In this document: one piece after another, positions 8,188-14,529 of the stretch
Layout: every line of letters begins with the position of its first letter
Position numbering within the stretch: the stretch's first letter is position 1
DNA from: JAHECQ01 sp047638695
GTDB lineage: Bacteria > Actinomycetota > Acidimicrobiia > Acidimicrobiales > SZUA-35
NCBI GenBank assembly: GCA_047638695.1
Contig: JBLINY010000093.1
Location: 1-18,625 of the forward strand
Length of the DNA stretch: 18,625 nucleotides
Direction of reading: 5' to 3'
Translations under genes and position numbers: made by a program
Notes under the pieces: model-generated
Seen by the model: the letters and a program-made list of their open reading frames with translations, nothing else
The model's database searches: none
Told to the model about the DNA's origin: nothing

Positions 8188-9312
8188 ATGGATTTTGATC
8201 TCTTCGTCTATGGCACCATCGGTCGACGGGCCGAACTCGAGGCTGGTAAGGCGGGCCTTCGAAACGATCTCTACCAGAGGATGCTCGGTGAGCTAGCAGA
8301 CCTGGTTGAGACAGCAGACGCAGCCGGGTACTCGACCTTGGGGCACCCGGAACATCACCTACAGGTCGAGGGCTTCGAGATCATCAACGATCCGTGTGCC
8401 ATGTCGATGTACCTGGGGCAGTTTCGTAAGCAGATGAATATCCTGACGTGCGGTTTTGTCTCGACAACACACAACCCGCTGCGTGTTGCGGAGAACATTG
8501 CAACCCTCGACCACATGCACCGGGGGAAGTTCTCTGTTGGCTTGGTTCGGGGCTATCAGGCCCGCTGGGTCGACAACTTCAAGTTGAAGGACAACGTCGG
8601 ACCAGTCGGCCCGTGGAACAAGAACTCTGATGAGGATGAGACCAACCGGCGCTATTTCGAGGAATACGTCGACATCGTCTATACCGCGTTGTTGAACGAG
8701 ACCTTCTCGCATGAGGGCGAGTTCTGGAAGTTCCCCAACCTTGACAAGAACCCGCATCCCCACGATGTCTACAGCAAGTACGGCGTGGGGGTAGAGGACG
8801 ACATGACGGTCACCGAGACCGGCATCGCCCCTCGGCCCTTCCAGACGCCGCACCCCAAGATCTACTCCGGTTTCACCGGATCCGCTCGTACAGCCGGCTT
8901 TTGGGGACGGTACGGAGGCAAATCGATCGTCCTCGGGGGAGGGCCAGACCTTCTCAAGGCGATCTGGAAGGCCTATGACGACACCGCAGCCGAGTACGGG
9001 CGCACGGTCCTACCGGGCGAGCAAGCCTGCTGGGGCGGTTTCATGATTTGCGCCGAAACCGATGAAGAAGCGCAGGCCCAGCTCGAGGACTGCAAGTGGT
9101 TCTTTGACTCGTGGTCGGTTCCGTTCGGTCAACCAATGGCCCGACTGCTGGTTGGTAGCCCCGACACGATCACCCGGGAGATCGAGGCGGCAACCGAGAT
9201 CGTGCCGATCAACGAGATTATGTTGCTGATCCCGCAAGGGATCCACGGACCGGAGCAGCTGAACCCAAGTATCGAACTCTTCGCAGAGAAAGTGATGCCG
9301 CGGTTCACCTGA
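8188..9312 (+). CDS. LLM-class flavin-dependent oxidoreductase (bacterial luciferase-like)
   Basis: A 374-aa TIM-barrel flavin monooxygenase of the luciferase-like family, which uses reduced FMN (or F420 in some actinobacterial members) to oxidise small molecules; the substrate cannot be read from sequence. The visible blocks are the HPEHHLQVEGF motif (53-63, the family 'ErH/EHH' position), HNPLRVAENIATLDHMHRGK (95-114) and FSVGLVRGYQ (115-124), which together form the luciferase-like core. A late MLLIPQGIHGPEQ segment is typical of the last barrel strand. I chose ATG 8188 because family homology begins at MDFDLF; a longer in-frame reading from 8140 adds only 16 unlikely residues. Its 3' end converges with the pilin genes at a shared hairpin. 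No functional link with pili is evident. Confidence 0.86.
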   Translation: MDFDLFVYGTIGRRAELEAGKAGLRNDLYQRMLGELADLVETADAAGYSTLGHPEHHLQVEGFEIINDPCAMSMYLGQFRKQMNILTCGFVSTTHNPLRVAENIATLDHMHRGKFSVGLVRGYQARWVDNFKLKDNVGPVGPWNKNSDEDETNRRYFEEYVDIVYTALLNETFSHEGEFWKFPNLDKNPHPHDVYSKYGVGVEDDMTVTETGIAPRPFQTPHPKIYSGFTGSARTAGFWGRYGGKSIVLGGGPDLLKAIWKAYDDTAAEYGRTVLPGEQACWGGFMICAETDEEAQAQLEDCKWFFDSWSVPFGQPMARLLVGSPDTITREIEAATEIVPINEIMLLIPQGIHGPEQLNPSIELFAEKVMPRFT

Positions 9313-9359
9313 CAACTCGTCGCCTGACCGACCCGAGGGTCAATCGACAGGCACAACCA

Positions 9360-9389
9360 AAAGCGGAGCCCTCGAGGGGGCTCCGCTTT
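9360..9389. terminator. Bidirectional intrinsic terminator between converging genes
   Basis: A 12-bp perfect stem, AAAGCGGAGCCC (9360-9371) with GGGCTCCGCTTT (9378-9389), closes a 6-base loop. Read on the + strand it ends in CTTTC, 47 bp after the flavoprotein stop. Read on the - strand it ends in CTTTTGG, 39 bp past the last pilin gene. The position between two convergent genes and the A/T flanks on both sides fit a terminator that works in both directions. Confidence 0.8.
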
Positions 9390-9428
9390 CGTTCGAACCT
9401 CTGTGACGCTTCGGACGTCAAGATCCGG

Positions 9429-9614
9429 TTAGTTTGATGAGACTCCGCTTTGGATCTCGCTGAACTGCGCCGAAGTTGTGCCGCCAAGCACGGTTACAGC
9501 GCTGACGATAACGACGGCAAGTAGCGCAATTAACAGGGCGTACTCAACGAGGCTTGCGCCTCGTTCGTCATCCGTATCTCGCAGCGAGTAGCTAAAGCGA
9601 TGGAAAAGAACCAT
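9429..9614 (-). CDS. flp: Flp/Fap-type prepilin, divergent paralogue
   Basis: Tad pilus major-subunit family prepilin, 61 aa. The start is ATG at 9614, with AGGA about ten bases upstream on the - strand; a longer reading to 9665 adds 17 residues that do not look like a leader. The 19-residue leader ends in DDERG. The class III/IV-b type cleavage site is G19|ASLVEYALL, with the conserved Glu at +5 and Tyr at +6 needed for processing by TadV/CpaA. The mature part is about 42 residues: a hydrophobic helix (ALLIALLAVVIVSAVTVL), then a short polar tail ending QSGVSSN. It shares the ASLVEYALL core with its two neighbours but differs in leader and tail, so it may be a minor or alternative subunit. 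It lies 68 bp downstream of pilin copy 1 with no terminator seen between them. Confidence 0.9.
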   Translation of the reverse strand: MVLFHRFSYSLRDTDDERGASLVEYALLIALLAVVIVSAVTVLGGTTSAQFSEIQSGVSSN

Positions 9615-9682
9615 CGGTACTGTCCTACCACCAGCGTGGTCCGACCCTGTGCTGGGTTGAACCAAACCGGGAGTAAGGACGA

Positions 9683-9868
9683 TCAGCCTGAGATCGAGGA
9701 GTCGACCTGGCTGAACTTGGCGGAGGCGCTCTTACCGAGCACGGTGACGGCTGCGATGCAGACGACGGCGATGAGGGCGACGAGGAGGGCGTACTCGACG
9801 AGGCTGGCGCCACGCTCGGTCTTGGCCTGTGCCCGCATCCAGGCGCTGAGGAATTCGTAGTGAAGCAT
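9683..9868 (-). CDS. flp: Flp/Fap-type prepilin, duplicate copy 1
   Basis: Tad pilus subunit precursor of 61 aa. ATG 9868 has GGAG nine bases upstream. The 20-residue leader (MLHYEFLSAWMRAQAKTERG) is cut at G20|ASLVEYALL. The mature helix ALLVALIAVVCIAAVTVLGK is followed by SASAKFSQVDSSISG. A single Cys lies within the helix. The nucleotide sequence is identical to copy 2 over the coding region up to the last codons, where this copy ends SISG and copy 2 ends SIS. After export the mature part would be assembled by CpaF/TadB/TadC from the neighbouring operon. A longer reading to 9928 lacks support. Confidence 0.93.
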   Translation of the reverse strand: MLHYEFLSAWMRAQAKTERGASLVEYALLVALIAVVCIAAVTVLGKSASAKFSQVDSSISG

Positions 9869-9906
9869 TTTGGATTTCTCCGTTGTGTTTGTTACTCGGA
9901 CCCGGA
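9690..9906. repeat. Direct duplication, unit 1 (pilin gene and leader)
   Basis: This segment is identical to 10098-10315 apart from one extra base in the second unit: 199 identical bases, one inserted G, then 18 identical bases. It covers nearly the whole pilin gene, its ribosome site and about 38 bp of 5' leader, but not the 3' stop or the more distant upstream region. Confidence 0.97.
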
Positions 9907-10015
9907 GTGGGCTTGACCTCTTTTCCATCGGCTCGAGCGGGCGGAACTATCTAGGTCACTTGGCCCTAACGCCTGGGTAGGGGCGGCTGCACAGGACATG
10001 ACGGGGTTAAAACGG

Positions 10016-10049
10016 CAGAGGAGAGAGCGCCGAAGCGCTCTCTCCTCTG
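10016..10049 (-). terminator. Strong intrinsic terminator with UUCG loop between the two pilin copies
   Basis: A perfect 15-bp stem, CAGAGGAGAGAGCGC with its exact complement, encloses a 4-base loop. Read in the direction of the pilin genes the loop is TTCG closed by C-G, the very stable cUUCGg tetraloop, and the stem is followed by CCGTTTTAA. It lies 44 bp after the stop of pilin copy 2 and about 150 bp before copy 1, so it should end the copy 2 transcript. Confidence 0.9.
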
Positions 10050-10093
10050 TTCGTTCTTGATTTGATCCTGAGACGGGGTCTCAGGCACCGGAA

Positions 10094-10276
10094 TTACGAG
10101 ATCGAGGAGTCGACCTGGCTGAACTTGGCGGAGGCGCTCTTACCGAGCACGGTGACGGCTGCGATGCAGACGACGGCGATGAGGGCGACGAGGAGGGCGT
10201 ACTCGACGAGGCTGGCGCCACGCTCGGTCTTGGCCTGTGCCCGCATCCAGGCGCTGAGGAATTCGTAGTGAAGCAT
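10094..10276 (-). CDS. flp: Flp/Fap-type prepilin, duplicate copy 2
   Basis: Tad pilus subunit precursor of 60 aa, identical in protein sequence to copy 1 except that it lacks the final Gly. It has the same GGAG ribosome site, the same 20-residue leader and the same G20|ASLVEYALL cleavage site. The first divergence from copy 1 downstream is in the last sense codon (TCG then TAA). It is the pilin gene nearest the response regulator, 104 bp after that gene's stop, and is followed by a strong terminator. It can therefore be expressed as a short single-gene mRNA, as expected for an abundant subunit. Confidence 0.93.
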   Translation of the reverse strand: MLHYEFLSAWMRAQAKTERGASLVEYALLVALIAVVCIAAVTVLGKSASAKFSQVDSSIS

Positions 10277-10315
10277 TTTGGATTTCTCCGTTGTGTGTTG
10301 TTACTCGGACCCGGA
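10098..10315. repeat. Direct duplication, unit 2 (pilin gene and leader)
   Basis: Second copy of the unit at 9690-9906, at an offset of 408 bp, with one extra G at 10297 in the untranslated leader. The 191 bp between the two units are unrelated to the repeat and hold the UUCG terminator. The units end at the same CCCGGA in the leader, beyond which the two upstream regions differ. Confidence 0.97.
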
Positions 10316-10380
10316 ATAAAGATCGGCCTGCACGGAGTTCTTCTATATGGGCCGTTTGTCTCAATCCGAGAGGCGTAGTG

Positions 10381-11082
10381 TCAGTCCAGGGTGACGATGC
10401 CCATGCGCACCGCAGCCAATACGGCCTGCGTACGGTCTCGAGCGTCCAGCTTCTGGTAGATCGAGGCCAGATGGTTCTTCACCGTCTTCTGACTGATGTA
10501 GAGCTGTTCGGCCACCTCAGGGGTCGAGCAACCATCAGCGATGAGCTGCAGGACCTCTTCCTCACGCTTGGTGATGATGCGGTCGGCCTCGGCGCTATCG
10601 CCCTGTCGGCGGACCTCAGCCAACATCGAGGCCGCTAGGCGAGGGGAGAGGGCCGTCTCGCCTCCAGCGACCGTTTCGATTGCCGATGCTATTTCATCAG
10701 TCGAACAGTCCTTGACGAGGTAGCCATTGGCTCCGGCACGTATGGCCTCGGCCAAGACATCTTGATCGGCGTGCATGGTGAGCATGATGATCCGAACATC
10801 ACTCTGCCGGCTTTTGATCTGGCGCGTAGCTTCGACGCCGTCAAGCCCGGGCATGGTGACGTCCATGAGGATGACATCGGGACGTAGAGCAGCGGCCAGT
10901 TCGACTGCTTCAGCACCGTCACGAGCCTCACCGACGATTTCGAAACCTCGTTCAGCCATGGAACGCCGTAGCCCTTCACGAAGCATTCGATGGTCGTCGG
11001 CCAACATGAGACGAATAGTGGATGGTCCGCCCTCGAAAGTTCTCGAGGGCGTAGCGGTTGTTGGTGTGTCGACTTGCGACAT
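10381..11082 (-). CDS. NarL/LuxR-family DNA-binding response regulator
   Basis: Cytoplasmic transcription regulator, 233 aa, partner of the kinase encoded just upstream. I chose ATG 11082 because it overlaps the kinase stop (TGATG) and has AGGGG in front; a GTG at 11103 would add seven residues. The receiver domain (23-140) has the acidic pair D29-D30, phosphoacceptor D74 in LMDVTMPGLDG, T102 and K124, all present. A linker leads to a LuxR-type helix-turn-helix (168-228): TKREEEVLQLIADG, then EVAEQLYISQKTVKNHLASI. The receiver should be functional. Targets are unknown; the pilin genes 104 bp downstream on the same strand are the obvious candidates. Confidence 0.95.
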   Translation of the reverse strand: MSQVDTPTTATPSRTFEGGPSTIRLMLADDHRMLREGLRRSMAERGFEIVGEARDGAEAVELAAALRPDVILMDVTMPGLDGVEATRQIKSRQSDVRIIMLTMHADQDVLAEAIRAGANGYLVKDCSTDEIASAIETVAGGETALSPRLAASMLAEVRRQGDSAEADRIITKREEEVLQLIADGCSTPEVAEQLYISQKTVKNHLASIYQKLDARDRTQAVLAAVRMGIVTLD

Positions 11083-12827
11083 CACCCCTGTGCGAGGTTG
11101 CACTGTACGGTTGTCCCTTCTCCTGGGCTGGAACTCAGCTCCAACGTGGCGCCGATGCTCGACGCCCGTTCCCGCATGCCGAGGATCCCGTAGGAGTCCT
11201 GGCGTCCGGTTTTTCCGACAGGGAACCCGCGACCGTCATCGACGATCTCGAGAACCGCGTCGGCTCCATTGCAGCGCCACGAAACAGAGACCGACTGGGC
11301 CTCAGCGTGACGTTCGATGTTGACGAGCGCCTCTTGGGCGATACGCCACATCTCTCTCTCTTGCAGAATCGGGAGACGAGCTCCTTCGTCGCAATTGAGC
11401 TCGATGACAAGGTTGCTTCGTTCAGCCACTCGGCCGGCGAACTCCTCGATCGTCGCTGCAAAGTCTTTTTCGTTCCCTACGTCTGTGCGTAGGTCATAGA
11501 GGGTGTCGCGGACCTCGCTGGTCACGCCGCGAAGGTCTCTTCGCAGGTCAGAGAGGCTGTCGGAAAGCTCGACGCCCTGTTCGTTCTGACGAACAACTCG
11601 ATCGAGCTCGAACCCCAGATAGGCGAGCGATTGGCCGATCCGGTCGTGCAGGTCACGGGCGATGCGAGTCCGTTCTTCGTCTGCCCCGACCGTGCGAAGA
11701 CGAGAAAACCAGCGGGAGTTGTCGATGGCCAGGGCGACCGGTTCGATGAAACTCTGCATGACTTGCTGGTCGCGTGCCTCGAAGGCGCCTGAGTCGCGGC
11801 CTTCGACACTCAGCAGTCCGATCAGGGCGCCGCGGGCAAAGAGGGGGGCGTAGATGCCGCTCCTCGAGCCTTGGTTGAAACCCGGACCATCCGTACTGAG
11901 GTCACCACTGAGCCCAACGGCCCGGCTGGTCACAGCAAGACGGGCCGGATCAGGCAGCTCCTCCTCATGCAGGATCTGGCCGAGACTCATTGCCTGGCGG
12001 CGGGCCACGATCCACGATCCGTCGGTCTCGTCGATGATCAGAATGCAGGCTGAATCGAAGTCGATGAGCCCTCGGAGTCGAACGAGTGTCGAGTCCAGTA
12101 CTTCGTTCTGGTCGAGCGACGCCGGCAGCGTCTGGGCTATGCGATGGAGGTTGAACAGGAGGGCGTTGGCATCGGCGAGGGCATTCAAGCGGCCGATAGC
12201 GATGGAATGCTGTCTGGTCGCCTCGCCAGAGATCCGGCGGGCGTATCCGGCGATAATACCCACCAGAATCACGACCGTTGTCCACTGGCCGGCAAACGTG
12301 AAGGAGTCGCGGGTCCAGCCGGCGGTTTCGAGACCTGGCAGTGTCACAGCGATGGCTGCAGCGGCTCCGATACGGATGGCGAATCCGAACCCGCGGGCGA
12401 ATCCAGCCAGCATTACCGCGTTGACCAGCGAGAAGACGAGCGGGGAGTGCCAATACCCCGTGGCCGCCAAGGCCAGGACGTGAAGCGCAATTTCCAGAAC
12501 GAGATTGACGAGGCTGCGCGTGCTTCCGGTGTATTCGAGAGGGCTGATGGTGCGAATGACGGTGTTGGCGAGCACAACGACGACCCACGCCACGACACCG
12601 AGGTCGGCAGTAATGAAGGCATCCGCGGCGAGGGCGATCGAGACCATCGTCGTCGACCACCGGATGGCCAAGATGGCCTGTCCGAAGGGAACAAGTCGAT
12701 CGTTCGAACCAATCAAGTCCCACGAATCATCGCCAATTCGTTGGCGGCCCTCGGTGCGCAAGCGCTCGAGAGACGTCGACGGCTCGGATTGCACGGCCGG
12801 ATCGATGGAAGCGATGGTCTGGGTCAT
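11082..12827 (-). CDS. NarL-type (HisKA_3) sensor histidine kinase with membrane and GAF domains
   Basis: Membrane sensor kinase of 581 aa. Residues 48-197 hold about five to six hydrophobic helices with short loops, so the signal may be sensed within the membrane. Residues 225-370 are GAF-like (DFDSACILIIDETDGSWIVA, then GIYAPLFARGALIGLLSVEG). The dimerisation/phosphoacceptor domain has RIARDLHDRIGQSLAYLGFE with H394. The ATPase domain has the N box EALVNIERHAEA (N503), DDGRGFP (530-536) and YGILGMRERA. No catalytic residue is missing. The stop overlaps the regulator start by one base, so the pair is coupled. ATG 12827 has no clear ribosome site and the exact start is uncertain. The gene runs divergently from coaE, with 154 bp between them. 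Confidence 0.93.
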   Translation of the reverse strand: MTQTIASIDPAVQSEPSTSLERLRTEGRQRIGDDSWDLIGSNDRLVPFGQAILAIRWSTTMVSIALAADAFITADLGVVAWVVVVLANTVIRTISPLEYTGSTRSLVNLVLEIALHVLALAATGYWHSPLVFSLVNAVMLAGFARGFGFAIRIGAAAAIAVTLPGLETAGWTRDSFTFAGQWTTVVILVGIIAGYARRISGEATRQHSIAIGRLNALADANALLFNLHRIAQTLPASLDQNEVLDSTLVRLRGLIDFDSACILIIDETDGSWIVARRQAMSLGQILHEEELPDPARLAVTSRAVGLSGDLSTDGPGFNQGSRSGIYAPLFARGALIGLLSVEGRDSGAFEARDQQVMQSFIEPVALAIDNSRWFSRLRTVGADEERTRIARDLHDRIGQSLAYLGFELDRVVRQNEQGVELSDSLSDLRRDLRGVTSEVRDTLYDLRTDVGNEKDFAATIEEFAGRVAERSNLVIELNCDEGARLPILQEREMWRIAQEALVNIERHAEAQSVSVSWRCNGADAVLEIVDDGRGFPVGKTGRQDSYGILGMRERASSIGATLELSSSPGEGTTVQCNLAQG

Positions 12828-12969
12828 GAAGGAACGGGGACGGCAGGCTCTGACCTGGAGGGCAGGGGAGCGCTGCAGTCGTTCGCCCTACCCGTTCGGC
12901 CCATCCGGCCCAGACTTGAGTCTTCGGGCCGGTTCTTCTGGGCCAACCGGCTCTCTTTCGTCAGTTGGC

Positions 12970-12975
12970 TATCTT
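12970..12975 (+). promoter_or_regulatory. Probable -10 box of a leaderless coaE transcript
   Basis: TATCTT fits the actinobacterial TAnnnT -10 pattern and ends six bases before ATG 12982, putting the transcription start at the A of the start codon. No ribosome site is seen before the ATG, in agreement. No good -35 box is visible. Confidence 0.5.
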
Positions 12976-12981
12976 CTGTGA

Positions 12982-13590
12982 ATGAGATTGGTTGCGTTGA
13001 CCGGTGGGATTGGTTCAGGGAAGTCGTCAGTTGCGGAGCAGCTGGCCGAGCGCGGGGCGACGATCGTCGACTCAGACCTGATGGTCAGGGAACTGCAGGA
13101 ACCAGGTCAGCCGGTGTTCTTGGCCATGGTCGAGCGTTGGGGTGATCGCATTGTTTCTGCCGATGGCTCGCTGGACCGACCCGCTGTTGCTGGGATCGTG
13201 TTTGGCGACAAGGCCGAGCTGGATGCCATCAACGGCATTGTTCACCCGGCGGTGAAGCACGAGACCAGGGCAAGAGTCGACGCTGCGGCAAAGAATGGCG
13301 CTGAGGTGGTCGTGCTCGATATTCCTTTGTTAGCGGAGACGGGGAATCGCCACGGAGCGAGCGCCGTGATTGTCGTCGATTGCCCGACTGATATCGCGGT
13401 CGGTCGGCTGATGGAACACCGGGGATTCTCTCGGGAGGACGCCGAAGCCAGAGTGGCCTCACAAGCGACCAGGGAAGAACGTCGTGAACTGGCTGATCTC
13501 GTGGTCGACAACAGCGGCGAGCTCTCAGCCTTGATGAGCGAGGTCGAACGCTGCTGGGAGTGGCTGATGACTTTGGAGCACACTACCTAG
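12982..13590 (+). CDS. coaE: Dephospho-CoA kinase
   Basis: Catalyses the last step of coenzyme A synthesis, phosphorylating the ribose 3'-OH of dephospho-CoA with ATP in the cytoplasm. The 202-aa length is that of the single-domain form. The P-loop GGIGSGKS is at 8-15, then VDSD (29-32) with the catalytic Asp region, the NGIVHPAVK block (84-92), VLDIPLLAETG (111-121, the family's 'PLLfE' segment), the LID region with RLMEHRGFSREDAEARVASQ (142-161) and DNSG (176-179) near the end. Mycobacterial CoaE carries an extra C-terminal domain; this one does not. The gene appears leaderless. The one-gene separation from uvrB matches the mycobacterial arrangement. Confidence 0.95.
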   Translation: MRLVALTGGIGSGKSSVAEQLAERGATIVDSDLMVRELQEPGQPVFLAMVERWGDRIVSADGSLDRPAVAGIVFGDKAELDAINGIVHPAVKHETRARVDAAAKNGAEVVVLDIPLLAETGNRHGASAVIVVDCPTDIAVGRLMEHRGFSREDAEARVASQATREERRELADLVVDNSGELSALMSEVERCWEWLMTLEHTT

Positions 13591-13606
13591 CTCCACTACC
13601 TAGCTC
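13581..13606. repeat. Perfect 13-bp tandem repeat across the coaE stop
   Basis: CACTACCTAGCTC occurs twice back to back. The first copy contains the coaE TAG stop; the second repeats it in another frame. It looks like a recent slippage duplication. No hairpin or known site is apparent. Confidence 0.9.
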
Positions 13607-13684
13607 TCAACAGCTGCTACCTCCGAAGAATGCGGCCGACAAGTGGCCGATCCGCAGACAATTGCCGGTCTGTAGAGAAATGGT

Positions 13685-13705
13685 GGCTCACGGCTCACGG
13701 CGCAC
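13685..13705. repeat. Three 7-bp tandem units upstream of the membrane-protein gene
   Basis: GGCTCAC, GGCTCAC and GGCGCAC follow each other directly, the third with one change. They lie in the 165-bp gap after coaE, about 50 bp before the TTG start at 13756. The role is unknown; a regulator site or chance are both possible. Confidence 0.7.
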
Positions 13706-13726
13706 TTCCCTGAGGCCGATGGGGGC

Positions 13727-13759
13727 ATGATGCGTTTGGCCCAGGATCGGTTGCGTTGA
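13727..13759 (+). CDS. Possible 10-codon upstream ORF coupled to the next gene
   Basis: ATGATG at 13727 opens a 10-residue reading frame (MMRLAQDRLR) whose TGA stop overlaps the TTG start of the following gene as TTGA. A G-rich run directly precedes it, too close to be an ideal ribosome site. The overlap suggests a leader peptide whose translation helps start the weak TTG. It could equally be chance. Confidence 0.3.
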   Translation: MMRLAQDRLR

Positions 13760-14529
13760 GACCTGCTTCATCTGACGCGCCAACAGCGTCCGACGAATTG
13801 GGAGTTGTTCAACCAGCTGTCTCCAATGACGGTGCGCTCTCCGATCACGAGCGCGCCAAGAACCCGTGGCCTGCGAGCGATCGTCGGAGCCGTTCGACCA
13901 TTGGTGAGCGGTCGAAGTCGCTGACGCCGGTGCTTGTGGCGTGGCTCTTCGGGGCGCTCGTGATTGGTGCCGTTGCTCTGCAAGGCGCCGTTGCCCCCGA
14001 GGTCCTGCTGCTCGACGCCGCTACTGCATCGGGCGGTCGATGGTACGTGGGAGCGGTGACTTCACTCGGTGTCCTCGCTTGGGCGACGGCCACAGGCGGG
14101 TTGGCAGTCGCCGGCTATGTCAGCCGGCTGGCCCAACGCTCGGGTGCGACGAGAGCCTTTACCTTTGGCGCCGTCCTGCTGGCGTTGCTTATGTTCGACG
14201 ACCTCTTCCTGTTCCACAGCGATGTTGGCCCCCATATTCTCGGGATACCGAAGAACCTGACGCAAGGTATCGAAGCCAGCGTTGCCGCCTACTGGGTGTT
14301 TCGCCACCGCTCGGAACTCGCCCGCACGCGATGGGAGCTGCTACTGGCAGCCGGCGGCGCCTTCGGTGTGTCACTGGGGATCGACGTGACTGGAACCGGT
14401 CAAGATCCGAGTGTTCGCATCATCGCAGAGGACGGAGCCAAGTTCTGTGGACTGCTGGCCCTGGCCGTTTGGTCGGTGCTCTCCGCCACGACTTTGTTGA
14501 GATCACTGGCTGTCAGACCTCCTCAGTAG
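13756..14529 (+). CDS. Uncharacterised six-helix membrane protein
   Basis: I do not recognise the family. The 257-aa reading starts at TTG 13756, the only start codon in the open frame before residue 15, with AGGA nine bases upstream; later starts (TTG 13798, or a GTG just before helix 1) remain possible. Residues 1-55 are polar and probably disordered. Helices are at about 58-79, 98-122, 133-153, 168-183, 194-212 and 228-246. Polar residues that stand out inside or next to helices are DDLFLFH (148-154), D156, H160, E173 and EDGAK (225-229). They are spaced as in membrane-embedded metal or lipid enzymes, but this is only a resemblance. It sits between coaE and uvrB, and its TAG stop forms the first bases of the proposed uvrB -10 box. 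Confidence 0.65.
   Translation: MRPASSDAPTASDELGVVQPAVSNDGALSDHERAKNPWPASDRRSRSTIGERSKSLTPVLVAWLFGALVIGAVALQGAVAPEVLLLDAATASGGRWYVGAVTSLGVLAWATATGGLAVAGYVSRLAQRSGATRAFTFGAVLLALLMFDDLFLFHSDVGPHILGIPKNLTQGIEASVAAYWVFRHRSELARTRWELLLAAGGAFGVSLGIDVTGTGQDPSVRIIAEDGAKFCGLLALAVWSVLSATTLLRSLAVRPPQ

Noticed and set aside
9615..9665. Longer start for the divergent pilin
   Set aside because: The extra residues (many Gly, Ser, His, Asp) do not resemble a prepilin leader, and ATG 9614 has an AGGA site.
9907..10015. Small RNA or extra gene in the spacer between the pilin copies
   Set aside because: No open frame with a ribosome site and no structured element apart from the terminator; it appears to be upstream control sequence of copy 1.
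10324..10354. CGGCC/GGCCG inverted pair between the regulator and pilin copy 2
   Set aside because: Five pairs around a loop of about 21 bases with no T-run; not a credible terminator or operator on this evidence.
12144..13145. 333-codon open frame on the + strand over the kinase and coaE starts
   Set aside because: It runs antisense through the kinase and out of frame through coaE, both confidently identified; its composition is Gly/Arg/Asp-rich and unstructured.
13620..13672. Possible hairpins after coaE (TGCGG/CCGCA and CAGAC/GTCTG)
   Set aside because: Stems of about five bases with bulges or long loops and no T-run are too weak to call a terminator.
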